Of a stretch of 64,000 bases of DNA, positions 52,380-60,721 are shown one piece after another (position 1 is the stretch's first letter; each line of letters opens with the position of its first letter). This stretch comes from an uncultured Clostridia bacterium. GTDB taxonomy: Bacteria; Bacillota; Clostridia; Oscillospirales; Acutalibacteraceae. The notes under the pieces are model-generated. The model did not search any database. It had not been told where the DNA came from and saw only the letters and a list, made by a program, of their open reading frames with translations. The position numbers and the translations under genes are program-made. The stretch is from positions 1 through 64,000 of the forward strand of contig CANQOP010000009.1 in NCBI GenBank assembly GCA_947625485.1, given 5' to 3'.

Positions 52380-52468
52380 AGTGTCTCCTTTCATTTGGAT
52401 GAAAGCCCGCTGTGTATATAGAATAGCACAACAGGCTCTCAAACATCAAATGTGCGGATTAAATGAAC

Positions 52469-52663
52469 TTATATGTTAAGAAAATTGATAACGCTTTTCT
52501 TTGGTATAACATATCTGCTTCCTACCTTTATAGATTCAATTCTGTGATTCTTCAACAGATCATACACAGAATTTTTACCGATATGAAGCATCTTCATAAC
52601 ATCGTCAACTGTTACGACATCTTCGTAATCGGAAAACATTTCATAAGCCTTGTCGGTCATCAT
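52469..52663 (-). CDS. Excisionase-like HTH protein 3
   Basis: About 64 residues: EMFSDYEDVVTVDDVMKMLHIGKNSVYDLLKNHRIESIKVGSRYVIPKKSVINFLN. Third paralogue; GGAGG ends five or eight bases before two adjacent ATG codons, so the exact start is uncertain by one residue. Its start touches the ParB-like gene stop, so it is the end of the mobilization operon. Confidence 0.82.
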   Translation of the reverse strand: MMTDKAYEMFSDYEDVVTVDDVMKMLHIGKNSVYDLLKNHRIESIKVGSRYVIPKKSVINFLNI

Positions 52664-52665
52664 TT

Positions 52666-53508
52666 TCACCTCCCTCTGTCACGGTTTTTATTCAAATATC
52701 TTCTGTAATGCTCGCAAGCTTTTATAACAAAATCCTCGAGCTGTGTATTGCTGGCTTTGGGCGCAAAACGCCTTACTTTCTCCATCGAGATTTTAAGCAC
52801 TTCACGCTGATTTGGCTTTTCTTCGGACATAATTCTTTCGAGCAAACGGCTGTCCAGACAATTATCCTTAAATGCACGATGCATTCGGAATGCCTGAGAA
52901 TACGACGGCGTACAGTTGTCTCTTTCAATGATTTCAAATAATCTGCGCTGGTGATTCTCAGACAGATAGGACAATTCCACTCCGACAGAAAAAGCGATTT
53001 TCTCATCGTCCATCAACTGCAAAAGTTCCGGGAGCAACTTGGTCAGACGAATATATCTGTAAACCGTATCCCGACTTTCTCCTGCATCCTGACCGATAGC
53101 AGAAGCGGTATCCAACTTCGTTGCAAATTGCGATAAAGTTAAATCGCTTCTCTTTCCCTGACGTTTCAATGCTTCCAGCTTCAACTTATAAGCGAAAGCT
53201 TTCTCACTTGGCAGAATTCTGCTTCGGTGTAAGTTGCTGTCCACCAGCATTACGACGGCTTCGTCACGATTTACATAACGAACGCTAACTTCAACCTCTT
53301 TCTGCCCTAATAATTGGGCGGCACGATACCGACGGTGTCCCGATATTATTTCAAATTCATCACTTGTGTTTTCAAGCGGTCTGACTATGATTGGAGTAAG
53401 AATGCCTTGCTCCTTTATACTTAAAACAAGATCATCCATTTCTGCGTTATCAATCACCTTAAAGGGATGATTATAGAACGGATGAAGCTTGTTGATTGCT
53501 ATTTTCAT
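52666..53508 (-). CDS. ParB/Spo0J-like protein
   Basis: 280 residues. ParB N-terminal domain: LHPFYNHPFKVIDNAEMDDLVLSIKEQGILTPIIVRPL, the CTP-binding box SGHRRYRAAQLLG, SNLHRSRILPSEKAFAYKLKLEAL, then an HTH region SRDTVYRYIRLTKLLPELLQLMDD. No ParA accompanies it, so it is more likely a regulator or stability factor of the element than a classic partition protein. Overlaps the relaxase stop by four bases (ATGA). Confidence 0.9.
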   Translation of the reverse strand: MKIAINKLHPFYNHPFKVIDNAEMDDLVLSIKEQGILTPIIVRPLENTSDEFEIISGHRRYRAAQLLGQKEVEVSVRYVNRDEAVVMLVDSNLHRSRILPSEKAFAYKLKLEALKRQGKRSDLTLSQFATKLDTASAIGQDAGESRDTVYRYIRLTKLLPELLQLMDDEKIAFSVGVELSYLSENHQRRLFEIIERDNCTPSYSQAFRMHRAFKDNCLDSRLLERIMSEEKPNQREVLKISMEKVRRFAPKASNTQLEDFVIKACEHYRRYLNKNRDRGR

Positions 53509-54872
53509 CTCTCATACACCTTCTTTCGTTCTTTTGGTTTCCTTCCTCTTGCGAGGTTTTGCGCTTGTATTTCACAGCGTATATTTTCTTTAATTTTCGG
53601 ATTGTCCTCGATGATTGTGAGGGCGATTTTCTTTTCTTTACGGAGCTGCCGCAAGAGTGTTGTGCAATCGTCACGGCTCTTTTTCAGTTCCCTAATTCTG
53701 TCATCGTCATCGCAGTGACGTAGCTTGTTATATACCTTCTCACGCAGCTCGGTAACTTCTTTAATCTCCTTGTCGGTATCGGCAATAAAGGTTTTTACAT
53801 CGTCAAGCGTGTTCAGCTTCTTGTTTGAAACCAACGTCACTTGGCGTGAATATCTGTCCAAATGCCGCCACGCTTCACGCATTTCGGGCGACAACGGCTT
53901 GCGCTGATTTCGCTTTGGCAGCTTGCCCATCAGATAAAGATAGTGCAGATATTTGGCGTATAAACCTCCGAAGGATTTGAGCTTTTTAAAGCTGCCACGG
54001 AACACAAATACCCTCGGCTGAAACCGACGCATTTGCAATCGTTGTTCGTCATATTCCTTTGCGTTTTTCAAGCCGTAAAGCTCCTGCTTCCTGATTCTGC
54101 AGAGGATTGCTTCGTTGGAATAATCGTCGCCCAATCGGTACATTCTAACGCACTTCTTACTGTTTTCAGAACGAATCGTCCAATATTTATGCCGAGGATT
54201 AATATCAACGACATAACCCTGATTCATCATCACACGCTTAAAATCCGAGATTCCATAGCAATGGTCAATGCCAAAATCTATCGCTTCTTTCATCAGATTA
54301 AAGGTTGTCGGCTTGCCGTTTTTCTCGGCAAAATAAATGCTTCTCGGCGTTTTGCCCGACGGATTTTCGATTACCGTCAGCCGATGTTCGGCACAAAGCT
54401 CGTCCGACAACGCACGGAATTTCCAATACGCTCCCTCGTTGCAGTCAAACTTTTTGCCACTCCACATATTCACGCTATTTAAGACAAAATGATTATGAAG
54501 TGTACTCGTATTCAGGTGAGTTGCAACTAAAACCTGATAATCGTTTCCCCACATTTTCTTTGCCAACTCTACGCCGATTTTGTGGCAAAGCTCCGGCGTT
54601 ATCTCGCCTGTTTTAAAGCTCTGATAAGCGTGATAGGCGACGTTACCGCCTGTTTTTCCGAAGCGTTCCTGCACGGCGCTCATCTCCTCAAAGGCAGTTT
54701 CGGCATTGCAGTTTACACCCGTTACATAGCAACGGCTCTCCGTTTTTGCTTTGTCACCGGCGTAGTGAATCGCCTTTTTCAAATCGGAATCAACTGTCTT
54801 TTCGGGGTTGGCGGCGTAGTTTACCGTGCGCTCCAAATTGTCCTTAACCGCCCAAATTTTCGTTGTCGCCAC
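53505..54872 (-). CDS. Relaxase (MobA/VirD2 family, MobP type)
   Basis: About 455 residues. NLERTVNYAANPEKT near the start supplies a likely catalytic tyrosine; THLNTSTLHNHFVLNSVN has the three-histidine metal site; C-terminal half is basic and coiled-coil rich. Nicks oriT and leads the strand in conjugative transfer. GGAGG is nine bases before a GTG at 54872; the ATG at 54881 touches the ribosome site, so GTG is favoured. Sits in the order mobC-mobA-parB. Confidence 0.92.
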   Translation of the reverse strand: MATTKIWAVKDNLERTVNYAANPEKTVDSDLKKAIHYAGDKAKTESRCYVTGVNCNAETAFEEMSAVQERFGKTGGNVAYHAYQSFKTGEITPELCHKIGVELAKKMWGNDYQVLVATHLNTSTLHNHFVLNSVNMWSGKKFDCNEGAYWKFRALSDELCAEHRLTVIENPSGKTPRSIYFAEKNGKPTTFNLMKEAIDFGIDHCYGISDFKRVMMNQGYVVDINPRHKYWTIRSENSKKCVRMYRLGDDYSNEAILCRIRKQELYGLKNAKEYDEQRLQMRRFQPRVFVFRGSFKKLKSFGGLYAKYLHYLYLMGKLPKRNQRKPLSPEMREAWRHLDRYSRQVTLVSNKKLNTLDDVKTFIADTDKEIKEVTELREKVYNKLRHCDDDDRIRELKKSRDDCTTLLRQLRKEKKIALTIIEDNPKIKENIRCEIQAQNLARGRKPKERKKVYER

Positions 54873-54885
54873 CGCTGTCATCCTC

Positions 54886-55164
54886 CTATCGCTCGTGGTA
54901 AGCGGAGAGAATTTTTTGCTCGATTTCCGAGAGCTTTCTCTCCAAAATTCTTCCGTCGAGCGGATATAAATTGCTCCGCAAATCGTTCACCGAAGCGTAC
55001 ACCTCATAGAGCTTTTGGCTCGGTTTTTCGGTCAGATTTTTGTTCAAGCCGACCTTTCTCAGATACTCCGAGAGCGAAATCCCATAGTGTCTTGCGGCTC
55101 TTTTCAGCCGCTTTTTCTCGTTCTCGGTTACTCTGACATTGATGTTAAAATTGCGCTTTCGCAT
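54886..55164 (-). CDS. MobC-like relaxosome accessory protein
   Basis: 92 residues: NINVRVTENEKKRLKRAARHYGISLSEYLRKVGL is a ribbon-helix-helix DNA-binding domain of the MobC family, followed by a helical tail (LSEIEQKILSAYHER). Helps the relaxase open oriT. GGAAG precedes the ATG. The candidate oriT lies directly upstream of its start. Confidence 0.9.
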   Translation of the reverse strand: MRKRNFNINVRVTENEKKRLKRAARHYGISLSEYLRKVGLNKNLTEKPSQKLYEVYASVNDLRSNLYPLDGRILERKLSEIEQKILSAYHER

Positions 55165-55194
55165 TGTAAAACTTCCTTTCTGAATTGGGGTTAC

Positions 55195-55306
55195 AGGGGA
55201 ATGTTCCCCTTTCGGCTTTCAGCCGACGGTTTTGGCGTTACAAAACCTATGCTCGCTAAACCATAGGACTTACGCCCTGTGTAGCGCCGTGTAGCCACGC
55301 TACACA
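55195..55306. other. Candidate oriT: five consecutive inverted repeats
   Basis: In order: AGGGGAA/TTCCCCT (55195-55210), CGGCT/AGCCG (55213-55225), GTTTTG/CAAAAC (55229-55246), CCTATG/CATAGG (55246-55267), GTGTAGCG/CGCTACAC (55279-55305). The run fills the space upstream of mobC, the expected place for the transfer origin. The nick site cannot be named. Confidence 0.65.
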
Positions 55307-55614
55307 TTTTTAATGATTTCAATCTTCTCAAGATAAACTTTGTTCTGATTACTTTCCGAATAAAAAAGTCGGAGCTTCGTACCGATTGGCATATAGTAAA
55401 ATCCGAGGTAAGATTGCCACCAGAAAATCGGTGTGATGATTTTTCTGCCGTCGTCAAGCGAGAGAAAAATGCGGATGGATTTCTTGTGTCCCTGCGCTTT
55501 CATTTCAAGCGTTCCCATAAACTCTCCTGCTTCTTCCATCATCCGATAGTCCGAGGTGTCAATCATCATTTCTCTCATCTCAACCAGCGTAAAAACCTTT
55601 GCGTTGTCGTCCAT
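55300..55614 (-). CDS. Conserved mobile-element protein of unknown function
   Basis: 104 residues: DDNAKVFTLVEMREMMIDTSDYRMMEEAGEFMGTLEMKAQGHKKSIRIFLSLDDGRKIITPIFWWQSYLGFYYMPIGTKLRL. GGAG six bases before ATG 55614 fixes the start and excludes a longer frame. No domain recognised; its steady place next to mob genes suggests a role in the element. Confidence 0.7.
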   Translation of the reverse strand: MDDNAKVFTLVEMREMMIDTSDYRMMEEAGEFMGTLEMKAQGHKKSIRIFLSLDDGRKIITPIFWWQSYLGFYYMPIGTKLRLFYSESNQNKVYLEKIEIIKNV

Positions 55615-55724
55615 TGTTTTCTCCTTTCCACTTCCCGAAAAAGAAACGATTTCGCCGCCCATATAGGTAGGTGTGTTAATGTAAACTTCTTCTTTTTCGG
55701 TTAGTTATTTTTTTATTTGTCTAT

Positions 55725-56105
55725 TTAGTTATTTATATATAGGAGCTGCTTCTGCCACTCACGCTGACGGCGCTTGCGTTCGGCTGCCTTCTGCCGCTTG
55801 ATCCTGTCGGCGCACTTGTCGCAGTAGCGTTTGTTGCGAGCCTTGGAATAAAAGCGTGAGCCGCAGCTTTGACAGCGCTTGTAGTCGTTGCCGCAGACCA
55901 GATCCCTGTACAGTTCCTTGTCGAGAGGAAGCACAGCGTCCTTGAAATGGTTGCAGAAGATGTGATACTTGGAAATCAGCTGCACGCAAGTGTGCGTTTC
56001 GCCGTCGTCGAGCAACAGACAGTTGCCGTCCATACAGTTGCAGCACTCACGCCTGACCAAGCGGCTGACCTTCCGAAATTGTCCTGCCTTAATTACAATG
56101 AGCAT
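55725..56105 (-). CDS. Cysteine-rich VLP domain protein
   Basis: 126 residues with many cysteines: RRECCNCMDGNCLLLDDGETHTC, then CNHFKDAVLPLDKELYRDLVC, then a zinc-ribbon-like CQSCGSRFYSKARNKRYCDKCADR and a basic tail. The motif VLPLDKELY is typical of the Cys_rich_VLP family common on Firmicutes mobile elements. GGAGG four bases before ATG 56105. Probably nucleic-acid binding; function not established. Confidence 0.82.
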   Translation of the reverse strand: MLIVIKAGQFRKVSRLVRRECCNCMDGNCLLLDDGETHTCVQLISKYHIFCNHFKDAVLPLDKELYRDLVCGNDYKRCQSCGSRFYSKARNKRYCDKCADRIKRQKAAERKRRQREWQKQLLYINN

Positions 56106-56388
56106 TTGACCTCCTTTCCTGTCACGCTTAATCAATCCGAAAATGCGATGGGGAATATAATTACTCTCCTTCGTGCTTTTCGTCGCCCAGAGGGCGCATT
56201 TTGAGCGGTTTGCGAGAGCTTAAAAGCGTGACATCAAACTGTATGTTGTGTGTCACACTGCCAAAGCGTACTTTCCTGACAGGCAATCCTGCTCGACGCT
56301 GTGCCGTCAGCCTTCCGGCTGCGCTCGCTCCGTAGAGGTCGTGGCGGTTTATCCTTCGCTTGGCAGCTATTCAGTTGTAGTGAAAGAA

Positions 56389-56506
56389 TTACCCTTTCAC
56401 CCTTCACGCAAAAACACTTGTTTTCTGTCATAAAAGTGTCATTGCGACAGTGAAATCGGATTAACCCTTTCACCCGTTCCCAAGGACACTTCTTTTTTGT
56501 CATAAA
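56389..56506. repeat. Imperfect 45-base direct repeats upstream of the mob region
   Basis: ACCCTTTCACCC (56391 and 56464) followed by CACTTGTTTTCTGTCATAAA (56415) or CACTTCTTTTTTGTCATAAA (56487), offset 72-73 bases. Lies in the 466-base gene-free stretch 56106-56571 between the mob genes and the defence cargo. May be a promoter/operator array or replication-type iterons. An 89-codon open frame covers it but has repeat-driven sequence and no ribosome site. Confidence 0.55.
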
Positions 56507-56525
56507 CCTGTCATAAGCATAAAGA

Positions 56526-56562
56526 CAAAAAAATAAACACCTGTCAAAAAGACAAGTGTTTA
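56526..56562 (-). terminator. Terminator of the defence operon
   Basis: Minus strand AAACACTTGTC-TTTTT-GACAGGTGTTT (one G-T pair) followed by ATTTTTTTG, ten bases past the last gene of the cargo. Confidence 0.88.
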
Positions 56563-56571
56563 CTAATCAAA

Positions 56572-57282
56572 TTATTCAGTTGTTTTTATGCGAACCTTTC
56601 CGTCGGCTTGATCACGTTCATACAATAATGCCGATAGCTTTTTATACATCTTCCGCTGTATATTTTCAACGCTGCCACGATTCATATTGTGAGCTTCTGC
56701 ATATTTTCTGATGGACAACCGTTTTATAAACCTTTCATTGAAAAACTCAGCATAATCCCGAAGTACCGTTTGGAAGCACGTTTTTATAAACTTCAAATCC
56801 TCGTAAACTATTTCCATTTCTTTCTTAGATAGAGCTATGAAATCATCATAATAGTTTTTTGAGAATTTATACTTTCTCAAATCAACTAAATAGTTCACGC
56901 ATAAATCTTTTGCGTAATCATAGTAGTTTGTAGCAGTACGATATTCTCTGTATTTTTCTTCATCAGGTCTTGGAACTCGTTTTCGCTTTGGTGTCGGAAG
57001 AAGATCATTCTCTAATGAATCAATAAAATCCTGCTCAATTCTCATCTGCGTTTGCCGCTTATACTGTGCTCTAAGTTTTCCGTCAACCATAACAGGCTCA
57101 CAAAATTGCTTTTTGCTTATTGTTAAATAGTTCTCATCATTCCTTATAGAGTACGGCATATAGATTACCATATCTTCGCCTGTCACTCCGTCCTTCGCCA
57201 TAGTGACTACATAGAATAGCTTACCGTCGTAGCGCTTGTAATAACCGGCGTAGACGCGTTTGTCATATTTGCTGTTTGACAT
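56572..57282 (-). CDS. DUF1653-like plus sigma-region-4-like protein
   Basis: 236 residues. N-terminal part (VYAGYYKRYDGKLFYVVTMAKDGVTGEDMVIYMPY) resembles DUF1653; a basic, proline-containing linker (TPKRKRVPRPDEEKY) follows; the C-terminal third ends in a helix-turn-helix like sigma region 4 (IRKYAEAHNMNRGSVENIQRKMYKKLSALLYERDQ). Last gene of the operon that starts with the C5 methyltransferase. Could be a regulator or a DNA-binding accessory of the system. No clear ribosome site, so coupled translation is likely. Confidence 0.6.
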   Translation of the reverse strand: MSNSKYDKRVYAGYYKRYDGKLFYVVTMAKDGVTGEDMVIYMPYSIRNDENYLTISKKQFCEPVMVDGKLRAQYKRQTQMRIEQDFIDSLENDLLPTPKRKRVPRPDEEKYREYRTATNYYDYAKDLCVNYLVDLRKYKFSKNYYDDFIALSKKEMEIVYEDLKFIKTCFQTVLRDYAEFFNERFIKRLSIRKYAEAHNMNRGSVENIQRKMYKKLSALLYERDQADGKVRIKTTE

Positions 57283-57299
57283 TTATATCATCAAGCCAA

Positions 57300-57602
57300 T
57301 CATAAGTATTTTTCTTTCAGAATTTTTGCTACACGAATATGAGCTATGTTTGAACTTTGATATAATTCTTCAACCACTTCAGGCACAGATTTATTTGCAT
57401 AAATACCTTTGTTTTCCCGTTCTGTGTCAATTCCAAAATAATTCAAAAACGATTTACTTAACCACCCGTGGTATTCTTCGGTTTTAAAGAGTTTCTTTTC
57501 AATTGCAGTTAAACTCAGTCCCTTAAATAAATAGTAATAGATTATTTCAGGTATTAAATCATCAATACTTCTGTGGCTAAACAATTCATATGTTTTAAAC
57601 AT
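57300..57602 (-). CDS. Unknown 100-residue protein in defence operon
   Basis: Helical, with SIDDLIPEIIYYYLFKGLSLTAIEKKLFKTEEYHGWLSKSFLNYFGIDTE. The segment KGLSLTAIEKKLF-x-TEEYHGWLSKSFLNYFGI looks like a helix-turn-helix followed by a recognition helix. Preceded by AAGGGAG and four bases after the nuclease stop. No family known to me. Confidence 0.6.
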   Translation of the reverse strand: MFKTYELFSHRSIDDLIPEIIYYYLFKGLSLTAIEKKLFKTEEYHGWLSKSFLNYFGIDTERENKGIYANKSVPEVVEELYQSSNIAHIRVAKILKEKYL

Positions 57603-57605
57603 TTT

Positions 57606-58556
57606 TCATTCTCCCTTTATCCATTCGATCAACTCTTCAATTGATAACGAATCCGTTGTTTCCAAATCGCAATCATACTCCGCGTTAAATACGCCATCAG
57701 GTGTTTTTTCATTAAAATGAGGTATGGCTTTGACGTCAAAGAAACGTATATTCTTATCAATATAAATCTTATCGTATCTAATGTTCAATAAGTATTCCTC
57801 ATCAATCTGAGAAATAATAGAATCAATGTGAAGCATTAGGGAATAATCGTCTGAATACTCTTCTCGAATAATATCTACTAAGTCAATTATTGAAATTCCT
57901 TGATCGTTTTTTTGAAGCATAACTGAAACTATTTTAATATCATACATACTTCCTAATAATTGATCGTGCCTAAAATGATGAACCCTATGTGATTTCAATG
58001 TTGATTTAATTTCTAAACGTTTAGTAGTGTTAATCGAAAAATCAAACTTCATTCTATCCTTAGATTGCCAATACTTAGCGATATCACAATTTTTATCTCT
58101 CAGATATAGAATTGAATATAATTCAGCAAATAAACCCTGAATTTCAAATTCTGATACTTTTCTCTTTTTGTCAAACAATGAAGAAATGGAAGAGAAAAGT
58201 TTTGCAAAATAATACTGATCAAGGTTTTTATCAATTTCTGAAAATGCCTTAGTTAATCTAATAAATGCTTTTATTCGTTCTTCATCTTTTTCTTTGCATA
58301 CAATAGTATGCATAACCTTATGTTCCGTTTTTTCGTCACAAGTTATACAGCATCTTTTGTTAAATACGAAAAATAGTGAATGGGTTTCCTGACAAATAGA
58401 TGGTATTTTTGGAGAAAACGAATCCATCATATATACAATATTTCCATTTCTATCTTTTCCGAAATAATAATTCTTATCCTCCACTTGAAACATTAGATAA
58501 CTATCGCTATCGTTGTGGAGTTCATTTAATTTATTTAGAATATCCTCATTTCGCAT
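57606..58556 (-). CDS. DUF4420-type PD-(D/E)XK nuclease
   Basis: 316 residues. Central domain EIQGLFAELYSILYLRDKN ... WQSKDRMKFDFSINTTKRLEIKSTLKSHRVHHF carries the nuclease signature: E145, D172 and E182-x-K184. This is the pattern of DUF4420, a predicted PD-(D/E)XK family linked to restriction and defence loci. Overlaps the Z1 gene by one base. In this operon it is the only recognisable nuclease and so the probable effector. Confidence 0.82.
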   Translation of the reverse strand: MRNEDILNKLNELHNDSDSYLMFQVEDKNYYFGKDRNGNIVYMMDSFSPKIPSICQETHSLFFVFNKRCCITCDEKTEHKVMHTIVCKEKDEERIKAFIRLTKAFSEIDKNLDQYYFAKLFSSISSLFDKKRKVSEFEIQGLFAELYSILYLRDKNCDIAKYWQSKDRMKFDFSINTTKRLEIKSTLKSHRVHHFRHDQLLGSMYDIKIVSVMLQKNDQGISIIDLVDIIREEYSDDYSLMLHIDSIISQIDEEYLLNIRYDKIYIDKNIRFFDVKAIPHFNEKTPDGVFNAEYDCDLETTDSLSIEELIEWIKGE

Positions 58557-60721
58557 TAACTTCTCACCACCATTTTAGAAAATTCCTCATTACATATTTG
58601 AGGAACATATAAAGCCAGCACAGGAGAATAATGTGTAACACTAGTTAAATTGCTTGGCTTAACATAGTGAATTTGTATCTGAATATGATCTGGGTTTTCA
58701 TCTGAAAGACTTCTGTCCCCCTCATAATATGTAGGACTTGAAGTATTAGGGTTTCGACCTTGGAAGAGCTGCTGTATAGACCAATCATCCATAATCTTTC
58801 TTTCCTGATGAACTGTATCTCTAATCCAATAAATATCGACCGGCGGATTCAATTCAGCTTTTTCAAGAGCTTCTTTAAATAAACCAAAGAACTCTGAATC
58901 TACAATTTCATCTGACAGATATGATAATTTGGACAATAACTCATTATAGATAGTTGAAAAACTAAGGTTTGGTAATACCATATGAATTTGTGTAGCGTTA
59001 TGCTGCTGTTTAACCAACTGGTTATCATATTTTTTCCTAAAATCAGCAATAATTCTACAGTTCTCAAGAGCTTCTGGTTCATCTGGAATATAATACTTTT
59101 GAGGTTTCCATTCCGACAAAGCATATTGTGAGGTTTTTGCAACATTTTTTCTTGTTAATTGCAATACACTACTGGCTAAAGTAAATATTCTTGGAATGTC
59201 CTTGAAAGGAACTCCTCTTTCTCTTGCTCTTTCAATAGAAGCCCACATATCCTCATCGTGTTCAAGAATGTTAGCAAAATCATCTTTGATATCCTTTGTT
59301 GTGAAAACACGACAAACATCAATGTATTTTGCTTTATAGCCAAACCATCTTGCTCTTTGTTCTGTATTGTCAACATTTGATTTTCCTTTTGCACGACGAG
59401 TAATATATGTGACCGCTAAACCCTTAATGGTGATTCCTCTTTCAACAAGATTGCCGCCCACAAAAATATTCGTTTTATACATTGCCGCATCATCAACTGC
59501 GTTTTTATCACTATTACAAATATGAACAGGAGAACTACGTTTAATAATATCTAAAATAGTATTTTCTAACTCCTCAAACGGAACGCAATTTACACCATCT
59601 GCTATAAAAGAATTATATCCGTCTAACAACCGTCTTCTAAGGGTAATGTATGAAATATCTTCTACTCCTGATAGTTTTGTTTTTGCCTTATTTCTCCAAT
59701 CATCAAGTATTCCTTGTATTTTGTTTACAACAATTTGATGATCATACTTCTTTTGACTAGGGTGAATAAGCATAGCGTGATCACCGGTATCACCTCGACT
59801 TCTTCTGATTGCGTTTCCAACAAAAAACATCGCCATTGCTTTATATACTGATTTTGGAACTCCAGTGTTATCCAACAGATTGCCTTCACTTTCAGGAATC
59901 TCATAAACTCTTTTATCACTGTTTTCTCCATGAAATTCCTGTAGTCCACAGTATCCTTCCCCAGCATATACCAATTCTCCAAAATCAGGCGATAACATAT
60001 CAAATGATTTTATCAAGATATTTGCTTGTGGAGTTGCCGTTATAGATAGGAAACAATGTCTTTTCAGTTTTGCCTTTAAGTTAACAACCGCCTCATAAGT
60101 TGAACTCAATGAATCAATATATGCTTTTGTGTTTAAAGTTGCCTGATCTCCTTCGTCGTCAATAATCAACACTGGTTTTTCAGCGAGATATTCATTATCG
60201 AAAATATCAGCAATTAAACTAATATGCTTATAATGCTTTAACCCAACAATAATTATCTTTCTGTCACATTCAATGAACTCTTTGATGCGCTCAGAGTTAA
60301 TTAGCGATTTATTATCATTGGTTTTGAGAACAGTAAGTCTTTCTGGATCCACCTTAAATGATGCTTGAATTCTTTTGGCATTTTGTTTTAATAAATCTAA
60401 AGTGTTGCCGCCGAGAACAATAGCTATATCATAATCATTATCAAAAGCTAAAGCTAATGTAGAAATAAAATTCGATGTTTTACCACTCTGTACCTTTCCT
60501 ATTACGATTCCTGTTTCAGACACCTCTTTATCTTCATCAGGATTCGGGCAATGGCTTAATATACGAGCTCCATTTGCAAATATAGAGTCAATAGCTTCCT
60601 GTGGCATTTCATCATTCAGCATTTGTTCTTCTGATTTCTTTTTGAAATAGCCATCAACTTTAATGCTCCAAGGTACAACCTCATTTTCGTCACTTGATAC
60701 TGTAAATAACCTTTCATTCAT
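58556..60721 (-). CDS. Z1-domain helicase-like ATPase
   Basis: 721 residues. Walker A GKVQSGKTSN (75-84), Walker B-like VLIIDDEGDQATLN, SITATPQANI (motif III), and the Z1 block NIFVGGNLVERGITIKGLAVTYITRRAKGKSNVDNTEQRARWFGYK with its helicase motif V/VI arrangement. The Z1 family is a superfamily II helicase branch found with MutL/MORC-like ATPases in restriction systems. Overlaps the GHKL gene by eight bases and the nuclease gene by one. Expected to move on or remodel DNA and license cleavage by the nuclease. Confidence 0.92.
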   Translation of the reverse strand: MNERLFTVSSDENEVVPWSIKVDGYFKKKSEEQMLNDEMPQEAIDSIFANGARILSHCPNPDEDKEVSETGIVIGKVQSGKTSNFISTLALAFDNDYDIAIVLGGNTLDLLKQNAKRIQASFKVDPERLTVLKTNDNKSLINSERIKEFIECDRKIIIVGLKHYKHISLIADIFDNEYLAEKPVLIIDDEGDQATLNTKAYIDSLSSTYEAVVNLKAKLKRHCFLSITATPQANILIKSFDMLSPDFGELVYAGEGYCGLQEFHGENSDKRVYEIPESEGNLLDNTGVPKSVYKAMAMFFVGNAIRRSRGDTGDHAMLIHPSQKKYDHQIVVNKIQGILDDWRNKAKTKLSGVEDISYITLRRRLLDGYNSFIADGVNCVPFEELENTILDIIKRSSPVHICNSDKNAVDDAAMYKTNIFVGGNLVERGITIKGLAVTYITRRAKGKSNVDNTEQRARWFGYKAKYIDVCRVFTTKDIKDDFANILEHDEDMWASIERARERGVPFKDIPRIFTLASSVLQLTRKNVAKTSQYALSEWKPQKYYIPDEPEALENCRIIADFRKKYDNQLVKQQHNATQIHMVLPNLSFSTIYNELLSKLSYLSDEIVDSEFFGLFKEALEKAELNPPVDIYWIRDTVHQERKIMDDWSIQQLFQGRNPNTSSPTYYEGDRSLSDENPDHIQIQIHYVKPSNLTSVTHYSPVLALYVPQICNEEFSKMVVRS

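Noticed and set aside
56234..56503. 89-codon open frame with the internally repeated KCPWERVKGLIRFHC / KCFCVKGERVILSLQL pattern
   Set aside because: The repetition comes from the direct-repeat DNA; no ribosome site and no similar protein known to me. Kept only as a repeat feature.
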